From contig DAOWKH010000028.1 in the NCBI GenBank assembly GCA_030639955.1, positions 1-10,446 of the forward strand: DNA of 10,446 nucleotides, given 5' to 3'. The stretch's first letter is position 1; each line of letters begins with the position of its first letter. The DNA is from Candidatus Omnitrophota bacterium. Lineage in GTDB: Bacteria > Omnitrophota > 4484-213. The translations under genes and the position numbers were made by a program. This document shows, in pieces, positions 1-5,868 of the stretch. The notes under the pieces are model-generated. The model was not told the origin of the DNA, did no database searches, and saw only the letters and a list, made by a program, of their open reading frames with translations.

Positions 1-96
1 GAGGTTCCTAATTGTTTAAAGGGAGCGCCGATTACCTTTATTGTTGCCTCTTTAATCTCTTTGACTTTTTTAGGGTTTACAGGGATGAAGGTGTGA
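1..96 (+). CDS. rnfA: C-terminal end of an RnfA/NqrE-family membrane subunit (partial at window start)
   Basis: The first 31 codons of frame 1 end at TGA 94-96. They read as the last transmembrane helix of the RnfA/NqrE family, integral membrane subunits of the ion-pumping Rnf (ferredoxin:NAD) and Nqr complexes. Visible hallmarks are the Asp/Glu-Val-Pro turn at the start, a Lys-Gly before the helix, the run Ile-Thr-Phe-Ile, and the ending Ser-Leu-x-Phe-x-Gly-Phe-x-Gly. From memory, the Phe-Leu-Gly-Phe-Thr-Gly ending is closer to RnfA (Phe-Met-Gly-Phe-Ser-Gly) than to NqrE. The rest of the gene lies outside the window. Its stop overlaps the fabH start by one base (TGATG), so the two are probably co-transcribed and translationally coupled. 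Only about 30 residues are visible, so the choice between RnfA and NqrE is not secure. Confidence 0.72.
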   Translation, partial: EVPNCLKGAPITFIVASLISLTFLGFTGMKV

Positions 97-1082
97 TGGA
101 CAAAAAACTCTTTACGCGGATAACTGGCCTGGGGATGTGTGTTCCACCAAAGATATTGACCAATGCCGATTTAGAGAGGATGGTGGATACCTCTGATGAG
201 TGGATTACTCAACGCACCGGAATTAAAGAGAGACATTTAGTAGAAGGGCAAACACTTTCTGATTTAGTCACTGTTGCCAGCCGAGAGGCTTTGCAGGGTG
301 CCGGTCTGAAAGGAGAGGATTTAGATTTGATTATTGTTTCCACTACTACTCCTGATATGCAATTTCCCTCTACCTCTTGTTTGGTGCAAAAAGAGCTCGC
401 AGCAAAAAAGGCGGCTTGTTTTGATTTAGCCGCGGCTTGCACCGGTTTTATTTACGGTTTAAGTATAGCAAATCAATTTATTACTTCGGGAACTTATAAG
501 AATATTCTGCTAATCGGAGGGGAGGTTCTTTCGTCAATTACGGACTGGCAGGACAGAAGCACCTGTGTGCTTTTTGGTGATGGAGCCGGGGCGGCTATCC
601 TCCAGCCAACCACTGAAGAAAGAGGGGTCATCTCTACTTATTTAGCCGCTGATGGAAATTTTGCCGATTTTTTGAAGGTTTCTGCCGGCGGCTCGCGACA
701 ACCGGCAACAGTAGAAACTGTTCGCCAGGGATTGCATTTTTTAAAGATGAGAGGAAACGAGACCTTCAAGGTGGCGGTGAGGGCAATGGGAGAGGCAGCG
801 AAACAGGCGCTTGCTTCAGTAGGTCTAAGCTATAAAGATGTAGATTGTATGATTCCGCATCAGGCGAATATTCGCATTATCAAGGCGGCGGCCAAGAATC
901 TTGGTTTAGATAAAGATAAGGTTTTTGTTAATATAGAGAAATACGGCAATATGTCCAGCGCTTCCAGCGCTGTGGCTCTTTACGAGGCGGTCCAGCAGGG
1001 GAAGATTAAACAGGGGTCGCTGGTAGTTATGACCGCCTTTGGCAGCGGCTTCACCTCAGGGGCGTGTGTGATAAGGTGGTAG
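96..1082 (+). CDS. fabH: Beta-ketoacyl-ACP synthase III (FabH)
   Basis: FabH condenses acetyl-CoA with malonyl-ACP to start type II fatty acid synthesis in the cytoplasm. The protein has 328 residues, close to the roughly 317 of E. coli FabH. The catalytic triad of the thiolase fold is visible: Cys115 in the context AAACTGF, His255 in PHQAN, and Asn285 in YGNMSSAS. The glycine-rich FGDGAGA loop lies near residues 160-166 and the C-terminal AFGSGFTSGA signature near 314-323. I chose ATG 96 because homology begins there, AAGG (88-91) sits just upstream, and it overlaps the stop of the preceding rnfA-like gene. A longer reading from TTG 12 would only translate that gene in the wrong frame. fabD follows after a 160-bp structured spacer, consistent with a fatty acid gene cluster. 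No residue needed for catalysis is missing. Confidence 0.96.
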   Translation: MDKKLFTRITGLGMCVPPKILTNADLERMVDTSDEWITQRTGIKERHLVEGQTLSDLVTVASREALQGAGLKGEDLDLIIVSTTTPDMQFPSTSCLVQKELAAKKAACFDLAAACTGFIYGLSIANQFITSGTYKNILLIGGEVLSSITDWQDRSTCVLFGDGAGAAILQPTTEERGVISTYLAADGNFADFLKVSAGGSRQPATVETVRQGLHFLKMRGNETFKVAVRAMGEAAKQALASVGLSYKDVDCMIPHQANIRIIKAAAKNLGLDKDKVFVNIEKYGNMSSASSAVALYEAVQQGKIKQGSLVVMTAFGSGFTSGACVIRW

Positions 1083-1240
1083 GCGACGCAGGGTTAGTCG
1101 CACGAAGCACGCAGTCAATCGCCCCAGCGAGGCGATTGCTGCTCGGTGCTCGCCCTTGCTCCTCGCCTGCGGCGAGACCATGCCCGCTCGGGTTGCGCAA
1201 CGGCTTCTTAGCGACATAACCCCGCGTCTTTATGCAATAG
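1083..1240. repeat. G+C-rich palindromic spacer between fabH and fabD
   Basis: This spacer is clearly richer in G+C than the genes on either side and is packed with self-complementary words. CAATCGCC (1116-1123) pairs with GGCGATTG (1131-1138) around a 7-nt loop. CTCGCC (1162-1167) pairs with GGCGAG (1171-1176) around TGC. GTTGCGCAAC (1192-1201) is a perfect 10-bp palindrome. The flanks of the first hairpin are also imperfectly complementary, which would extend its stem. There is no T-tract after any stem, so it is not a classic intrinsic terminator. It looks like a REP- or MITE-like palindromic repeat, or a structured leader of fabD. I see no second copy in this window. Confidence 0.55.
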
Positions 1241-1242
1241 TT

Positions 1243-2172
1243 ATGAATATTAAAGAAAGGAGCATCGCTTTTGTTTTTCCCGGGCAGGGGGCGCAGTATG
1301 TCGGAATGGGCAGAGAGTTTTATGATAATTTTTCCTGCGCAAAAGCAGTATTTGAAAAAGCAAATGAAATTTTAAGCTTTGATTTAGCCCGGCTCTGTTT
1401 TGAGGGACCCGAAGAGGAGTTAAAAAGAACGCTTAATAGCCAGCTGGCCATCTTTAGCGTTAGCATTGCCTGTTGGGAAGTAATCAAAAAGAATTTTAAT
1501 CTATCCCCGATGCTCGTAGGGGGCTTGAGTTTGGGTGAATACACCGCTTTGGCAGTTGCCCAAAGTGTTAGTTTCGAGCAGGGTCTGCTTTTAGTCCAGA
1601 AAAGGGCTCAATTTATGGAGCAGGCCTGCCAGGAAAGAGCAAGCGGGATGATCTCGGTTATTGGATTAGCGCAAGAAGAGGTGGAAGAAATTTCTCAGCA
1701 AAGCAATGCTGAAATTGCTAATCTGAATTGCCCCGGACAGGTAGTTATCTCCGCCGAATCAAAGAATATTGCAAAACTTGTAGATTTGGTCAAGCAAAGA
1801 AAAGGGAGAGCAATAGTTTTGAAAACAAACGGCGGATTTCATAGTTCTCTGATGAATTCGGCGGCGAAGAAATTAGAGAAGGAGTTAGAAAGGACCGAAA
1901 TATTACCGGCAAAGATCCCTATAGTTTCTAATTTTAGTGTTGACTTGGAAACTTCCCCCGAAGAAATAAAAAAAAATTTAGTCAATCAGATAAATCATCG
2001 CACTTACTGGCAGGGCTGTGTAGAGTTGATGCTTAAAAGAGGCGTTGATATTTTCTTAGAAATTGGACCGGGTAAGGTGTTGAGCAAACTTTTGACCCGC
2101 ATTGCTCCTTCAGCAAAAGGATATAATGTGGAGGATAAAAGAAGTTTAGAGAAATTAAAGGAGCAGTTATGA
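1243..2172 (+). CDS. fabD: Malonyl-CoA:ACP transacylase (FabD)
   Basis: FabD moves malonyl groups from CoA to acyl carrier protein, supplying extender units to the synthases. The 309-residue protein matches the family length. It has FPGQGAQ at 12-18, the nucleophile Ser96 in GLSLGEY (94-100), Arg121 in the QKRAQFM segment, the catalytic His200 in GGFHSSLM, and the C-terminal EIGPGKVLSKL at 273-283. The residue before the nucleophile is Leu where E. coli has His (GHSLGE), a variant I recall from other FabD proteins. ATG 1243 fits the family N-terminus, but no Shine-Dalgarno precedes it; AAAGGAG occurs just inside the gene instead. An in-frame start at 1156 would translate the palindromic spacer and is unlikely. 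The gene overlaps serA by four bases (ATGA), suggesting coupling. Confidence 0.95.
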   Translation: MNIKERSIAFVFPGQGAQYVGMGREFYDNFSCAKAVFEKANEILSFDLARLCFEGPEEELKRTLNSQLAIFSVSIACWEVIKKNFNLSPMLVGGLSLGEYTALAVAQSVSFEQGLLLVQKRAQFMEQACQERASGMISVIGLAQEEVEEISQQSNAEIANLNCPGQVVISAESKNIAKLVDLVKQRKGRAIVLKTNGGFHSSLMNSAAKKLEKELERTEILPAKIPIVSNFSVDLETSPEEIKKNLVNQINHRTYWQGCVELMLKRGVDIFLEIGPGKVLSKLLTRIAPSAKGYNVEDKRSLEKLKEQL

Positions 2173-3758
2173 CTACTTTTAAAATCTTAATAAGCGATAC
2201 TATAAGCGAAGAGGGTTTGAAAATTTTAAAAGCAGAGAAGAAGTTAAAGGTAGCTGTAAAGACAAAGATGAGCACTCAGGAGCTGAAGGAAGAAATTAAG
2301 GAGTATGATGCTCTTATTGTGCGCAGCGGGACAAAGGTGACTGCCGAGATTATCAAGGCCGGGAAGAGATTAAAACTGATTGGGCGGGCAGGGGTAGGCT
2401 TAGACAATGTGGATGTAGAGGCGGCTACCCGCCAGGGGATTATTGTGATGAACGCTCCGGGAGGAAATACTATTTCTACCGCTGAGCATACAATAAGCCT
2501 GCTTCTTGCTCTTTCTCGCAACATTGCTCAAGCAGAGGCGTCTTTGAGAAATAATCTCTGGGAAAGAAAAAAGTATATTGGCGTAGAGGTCTTTGGAAAA
2601 ACATTAGGGATTATTGGTTTGGGGAAGATTGGAACCGCTGTGAGCAAACGAGCAAAAGGTCTGGGAATGAAGGTAATTGCTTATGATCCCTTTCTCTTTT
2701 CGGAAAGAATGCTTGAATTAGGGATAGAATCAAAGGGTTTAAAAGAGGTTTTAAGACAGGCAGATTATATTACCCTGCATACTCCGCTTACAGCCGAGAC
2801 CAGGCATATGCTTGGGGAAAAAGAATTTGAAATAATGAAAAAAGGGGTAAGGGTTATAAATTGTGCCCGCGGCGGGATTATCGATGAAAAAGCCCTGTTA
2901 ACGGCAATCAAACAAGGGAAGGTGAAAGGAGCCGCTCTTGATGTTTTTGAAAAAGAGCCGCCCAGGGATAATCCTTTGTTAAAACTTGATTGTGTCCTTG
3001 CCACACCTCATTTAGGAGCATCTACCGAAGAGGCGCAGGTGGGGGTAGCTAAAGAGATGGCCAGCCAAGTTGCCGATGCCCTGCTTCACCGGAATGTGCG
3101 CAATGCTGTTAATTTTCCTTCTATTGATAAAGAAATCTTGCCGCTTCTCGAACCATATTTAAAACTTGCTGAAAAGATGGGTTGTCTGCAGATGCAAATA
3201 TCTAAAGGAAAAGTTCGGCAGATAGAGCTCAAATACAGTGGGGAAGTAGCCAAATATAAGTTAGATCCAATTAGCCTGAGTTTTGTCAAAGGACTGCTTT
3301 CTTCCATTTTAGAGGAACCGGTGAATTATGTAAATATCCCTTTAATCGCCAGACAGCGGGGAATAAAGCTCGTAGAAACAAAATTGAGCGAACCCGAGGA
3401 TTTTACTAATCTGATATCAGTAGAGGTGACAACCGATAAGGGGAAGAGTTTAGTTGCCGGCAGTTTATTAGGGAAAAAGGACATTCGTATTGTGAAGATT
3501 GATGACTATTATGTAGATGTGGTTCCCAAAGGTTATATTTTAGTAGTCTCTAACGAAGATAAACCAGGGATGATGGGGGCAATCGGGACTATCTTGGGAA
3601 AGAATAAAATTAATATTGCCAGTATGACATTAGGGAGAAGGAAACAGGGTGGGCTTGCTCTTACACTGCTGAATATTGATAATTCCATTCCTTCCAAATT
3701 AGTTAGTGAGATAAAAAATCTTGACAACATTGTGGATGCGAAGGTAGTAAAGCTATAA
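2169..3758 (+). CDS. serA: D-3-phosphoglycerate dehydrogenase, long form with ACT domain
   Basis: SerA oxidises 3-phosphoglycerate to 3-phosphohydroxypyruvate with NAD, the first step of serine synthesis. The 529-residue length is that of the long class. It has a split substrate-binding domain (about 1-100 and 285-315), a Rossmann domain with GLGKIG at 150-155 and Asp173, an intervening domain (about 316-455), and a C-terminal ACT domain from 456 beginning YILVVSNEDKPGMMG. Catalytic residues are Arg234 (NCARGG), Glu263 (DVFEKEP) and His281 (TPHLGAS). The ACT domain usually mediates serine feedback or oligomerisation in this family. ATG 2169 follows AAAGGAG (2157-2163) at good spacing and overlaps the fabD stop, so expression is probably tied to fabD. 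The pairing of serine and fatty acid genes does not change the functional call. Confidence 0.96.
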   Translation: MTTFKILISDTISEEGLKILKAEKKLKVAVKTKMSTQELKEEIKEYDALIVRSGTKVTAEIIKAGKRLKLIGRAGVGLDNVDVEAATRQGIIVMNAPGGNTISTAEHTISLLLALSRNIAQAEASLRNNLWERKKYIGVEVFGKTLGIIGLGKIGTAVSKRAKGLGMKVIAYDPFLFSERMLELGIESKGLKEVLRQADYITLHTPLTAETRHMLGEKEFEIMKKGVRVINCARGGIIDEKALLTAIKQGKVKGAALDVFEKEPPRDNPLLKLDCVLATPHLGASTEEAQVGVAKEMASQVADALLHRNVRNAVNFPSIDKEILPLLEPYLKLAEKMGCLQMQISKGKVRQIELKYSGEVAKYKLDPISLSFVKGLLSSILEEPVNYVNIPLIARQRGIKLVETKLSEPEDFTNLISVEVTTDKGKSLVAGSLLGKKDIRIVKIDDYYVDVVPKGYILVVSNEDKPGMMGAIGTILGKNKINIASMTLGRRKQGGLALTLLNIDNSIPSKLVSEIKNLDNIVDAKVVKL

Positions 3759-3786
3759 ACGCTACACGCTTCACGCTACACGCTAC
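3759..3786. repeat. Four tandem copies of the 7-bp word ACGCTAC
   Basis: Directly after the serA stop, ACGCTAC is repeated four times without spacing (3759, 3766, 3773, 3780); the second copy is ACGCTTC. It is followed by a short hairpin, GGCTG-AAAAA-CAGCC (3788-3802). There is no T-tract after the hairpin, so termination is not well supported. Confidence 0.8.
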
Positions 3787-3787
3787 A

Positions 3788-3802
3788 GGCTGAAAAACAG
3801 CC
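3788..3802. other. Small perfect hairpin after serA
   Basis: GGCTG (3788-3792) pairs with CAGCC (3798-3802) around an AAAAA loop. The sequence after it is purine-rich rather than T-rich on the plus strand. It could be a weak transcript end or simply part of the repeat spacer. Confidence 0.4.
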
Positions 3803-3884
3803 GAAAAAGAAAAGTAGCAAATCTCGGAGATCAATTTTCAGTGAAGGTTCAAGCACCGAATTGAAAATTAGAAATTGAAAATTC

Positions 3885-3912
3885 ATTGAAAATTGAAAAT
3901 TGAAAATTGAAA
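3885..3912. repeat. Four tandem copies of the 7-bp word ATTGAAA running into the prepilin peptidase start
   Basis: ATTGAAA is repeated at 3885, 3892, 3899 and 3906, with looser copies from about 3859. The last unit contains the TTG (3907-3909) that is the only plausible start of the following gene; the codon at 3901-3903 in that frame is TGA. The unit length is not a multiple of three, but the repeat lies at the extreme 5' end, so copy-number change would alter the upstream region rather than the reading frame. Confidence 0.85.
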
Positions 3913-4674
3913 ATTTGTCTTATCTTTATTTTCGGTTTAGCAATTGGCAGTTTTTTAAATGTTTGCATTTATCGTCTGCCAAAGGGGATTTTTTTTAAGG
4001 AACGGTTTTCTTTTTGCCCGGATTGTGAACAAAGAATTAGATGGTTTGACAATATTCCCTTGGTAAGTTATATCTTGCTTAAGGGGCGATGTCGCTACTG
4101 CCGGCAAAGGATTTCTTTTATCTATCCTCTTGTAGAATTGATTAGCGGGCTATCTCTCCTGTTTTTATTTATTTATTTCGGGTTAACCCCGCTTTTTTTT
4201 ATCTACTCTTTCTTAATCTGCGCCCTGCTTGTGGCCACCTTTGTTGACTTTAAAGAGCGAATAGTTCCCGATGAAATAACTCTCGGCGGATTAGTTCTTG
4301 GTTTATTATTAAGTTTTATTTATCCTTCTTTGCAAGGAGTCAGTTCACATTGGACAGGATTATTTGAGTCCTTTTTAGGGGCATTAGTAGGTGGTGGCTT
4401 TTTGTATCTTACCGGAATATTGGGCAAGATTGTCTTTCGTAAAGAGAGTATGGGTGGTGGAGATGTAAAATTATTAGCAATGGTTGGGGCGTTTTTGGGC
4501 TGGAAAATGGTCTTGCTTACCTTTTTTATCTCACCCTTTTTTGGAGCGGCGGTGGGGATAGTGTTGAAATTAAAGAAAAAAGTAGAAACAATTCCCTATG
4601 CCCCTTTTCTCTCGCTGGGCTCGGTTATTTCTTTAATCTGGGGAAGGGAAATATTGATTTGGTTAGGGTTTTAA
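3907..4674 (+). CDS. pilD: Type IV prepilin peptidase / N-methyltransferase (PilD/GspO family)
   Basis: This membrane enzyme removes the leader of type IV pilins or type II secretion pseudopilins and methylates the new N-terminus. The 255-residue protein is full length. It opens with the family signature GSFLNVCIYRLP (14-25), followed by the cytoplasmic methyltransferase part with two Cys pairs (Cys37/Cys40 and Cys62/Cys65). Several transmembrane helices follow. The two aspartyl protease residues are Asp114 (FVDFKERIVPDE) and Asp186 in GGGDVK. The start is TTG 3907 inside a tandem repeat, with no Shine-Dalgarno visible, so initiation may be weak or unusual. No pilin or secretion gene is next to it in this window. 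A foldback repeat and an accessory cassette cluster begin right after its stop, so this is a boundary between core and acquired DNA. Confidence 0.93.
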   Translation: MKICLIFIFGLAIGSFLNVCIYRLPKGIFFKERFSFCPDCEQRIRWFDNIPLVSYILLKGRCRYCRQRISFIYPLVELISGLSLLFLFIYFGLTPLFFIYSFLICALLVATFVDFKERIVPDEITLGGLVLGLLLSFIYPSLQGVSSHWTGLFESFLGALVGGGFLYLTGILGKIVFRKESMGGGDVKLLAMVGAFLGWKMVLLTFFISPFFGAAVGIVLKLKKKVETIPYAPFLSLGSVISLIWGREILIWLGF

Positions 4675-4727
4675 AGACAAAAATAATACTTTCTGATTTA
4701 GATAGAGCTTTTGCGTTTGGCACATAC

Positions 4728-4938
4728 AGGATTTTTCCATTTCTCGCTCTCGTGGTTTTTTCTTAACGCTAAAATCTGCGTCTCGGCAGGCAAAAATCAA
4801 ACTCGCCCGCCTCTGTCCCGAAACGGTTCGGGACATCAATGGTCTCAAACATGATTTTTGTATTTCCTGCCTCGACTTGATTTTAGTCGGAGACCTTCGG
4901 CTAAAAAAACCAATGTTCGCTCAAAACGCAAAAATCCT
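4728..4938. repeat. Foldback (MITE-like) dispersed element, copy A, 211 bp
   Basis: The element begins AGGATTTTT (4728-4736) and ends AAAAATCCT (4930-4938), terminal inverted repeats. Inside are nested complementary pairs: TGGTTTTTT (4753-4761) with AAAAAACCA (4904-4912); CTAAAATC (4769-4776) with GATTTTAG (4879-4886); GGCAGG plus CAAAAATCA (4785-4799) with TGATTTTTG and CCTGCC (4852-4860, 4866-4871); and at the tip GTCCCGAA (4815-4822) with TTCGGGAC (4827-4834) around ACGG. A second copy lies at 9266-9462 in the same orientation. No target duplication is obvious. A side hairpin at 4881-4906 exists only in this copy. Together with the promoter candidate at 4952 this accounts for the gene-free stretch 4675-5036. 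Confidence 0.85.
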
Positions 4939-4951
4939 GCTCTGATGTCTT

Positions 4952-4980
4952 TTGTACTTGTCTGTTCTTTAAAATATGAT
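4952..4980 (+). promoter_or_regulatory. Candidate sigma70-type promoter ahead of the cassette array
   Basis: TTGTAC (4952-4957) and TATGAT (4975-4980) are separated by exactly 17 nt; the -10 box matches the consensus at five of six bases and the -35 box at three. It lies about 70 bp before the first cassette gene and after the foldback element, where an integron cassette promoter would be expected. There is no experimental support. Confidence 0.4.
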
Positions 4981-5052
4981 GAAGTTAGTTGATGATAGGA
5001 GAGAAATCTTAGAAAAAGGACACTCGTCTATTAAGTGTTAGCTATAAAAACA

Positions 5053-5772
5053 ATGAATGATCAAGAACTTATAAAGTTGATAGAAAAACTTAAAAATACG
5101 ATGGTTTCAGTATCGACTGGCGGCCAGCGCATACAAGATGCCAATTTCGAATATAAAAAAACATATGGTGAAGTTGACATCGAGCTTAGAAATTGCAGAC
5201 TTAAAAACCCAAATCCATATCCAGATCTTTGGGAATGGTATGGTCGTTGGAGCAGCGGTGATTTACCATCATATCAATCCCGAAGGCAATTTCTTGCAGA
5301 AATGTTTAACTCAATACTGCAAGAATTGAGAAATAGAGTAGCTGGAAAACAACCAAGTATCCTTCAAGAGCCAACTGGATGGCCAAGAGTTGATCGAACA
5401 ATTGGAGAAATACGCAATCGTTTATCATCAGCAACAACAGAAGAGCAATACCAAGCAATTGGCCTCTTATGTCGGGATGCCTTAATTTCGCTTGCACAAT
5501 GTGTATACGATCCCAAAAAACACCCAAACATGGATGACACACAACCCAGTAAAACAGATGCAAAAAGAATGCTTGAAAATTATATTTCAAGTACTTTAGC
5601 CGGTAGCTCAAACGAAGCATCACGAAAACACACCAAAGCTGCGTACGATCTTGCAAATGATCTTCAACATAGAAGAACCGCAAATTTTAGACAGGCTGCG
5701 CTATGCACTGAAGCTACCTCATCTATTATCAATGTTATTGCAATTATTTCTGGGAGGCGCGATCCAGAATAA
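5053..5772 (+). CDS. Cassette 1 protein of unknown function
   Basis: I do not recognise this 239-residue protein. It looks soluble, with no signal peptide or membrane helix. The first 100 residues are helical and contain an aromatic patch LWEWYGRW (about 59-66) followed by a basic helix. A linker around 105-115 leads to a second part (about 115-235). That part has dense conserved-looking words: GLLCRDALISLAQ (137-149), AKRMLENYI, then KAAYDLANDLQHRRT (195-209) and a hydrophobic C-terminal helix. The second part resembles the C-terminal halves of uncharacterised proteins I associate with defence islands. That is memory-based and weak; a HEPN-like helical bundle is possible but no clear catalytic motif stands out. 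GTG 5035 would add six residues but overlaps the cassette junction, so ATG 5053 is preferred. No Shine-Dalgarno is visible. The stop is 7 nt before attC1. Confidence 0.75.
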   Translation: MNDQELIKLIEKLKNTMVSVSTGGQRIQDANFEYKKTYGEVDIELRNCRLKNPNPYPDLWEWYGRWSSGDLPSYQSRRQFLAEMFNSILQELRNRVAGKQPSILQEPTGWPRVDRTIGEIRNRLSSATTEEQYQAIGLLCRDALISLAQCVYDPKKHPNMDDTQPSKTDAKRMLENYISSTLAGSSNEASRKHTKAAYDLANDLQHRRTANFRQAALCTEATSSIINVIAIISGRRDPE

Positions 5773-5779
5773 AATCAAA

Positions 5780-5858
5780 AGCTAACAAATCAATGCACCT
5801 GACTGTTACCCGCCGCCTTTCGGCGTTGGCTACCAACAGGCGAGCTTTAATGTTAGGT
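5780..5858 (+). mobile_element. attC recombination site 1 (79 bp)
   Basis: The site begins AGCTAAC (5780-5786), one mismatch from the R'' consensus RYYYAAC, and ends GTTAGGT (5852-5858), a perfect GTTRRRY. CTAACA and TGTTAG (5782-5787, 5851-5856) are exact inverted repeats. The interior folds through CTGTT/AACAG (5803-5807, 5835-5839) and a GCCG-CCTTT-CGGC hairpin. It lies immediately after the cassette 1 stop. Confidence 0.8.
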
Positions 5859-5868
5859 TAAAAAAATT

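Noticed and set aside
12..95. N-terminal extension of FabH from TTG 12
   Set aside because: It has no family counterpart, and the same DNA encodes the RnfA-like C-terminus in another frame.
3788..3802. Rho-independent terminator after serA
   Set aside because: The hairpin is only 5 bp and is followed by purines rather than a T-run.
3759..3912. CRISPR array
   Set aside because: The repeats are 7-bp perfect tandems without spacers; no 25-40 bp repeat with unique spacers exists here or elsewhere in the window.
4663..4848. Minus-strand reading frame across foldback copy A, similar to one at 9042-9455 across copy B
   Set aside because: The shared peptide arises because the repeat itself is duplicated. 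Differences between copies change amino acids (for example Pro/Ser and Val/Ile), no ribosome site is present, and the stretch is dominated by inverted repeats.
5306..5683. Minus-strand open frame of 125 codons opposite cassette 1
   Set aside because: It lies wholly inside the plus-strand cassette gene, has no ribosome site, and the plus-strand gene is correctly placed against its attC.
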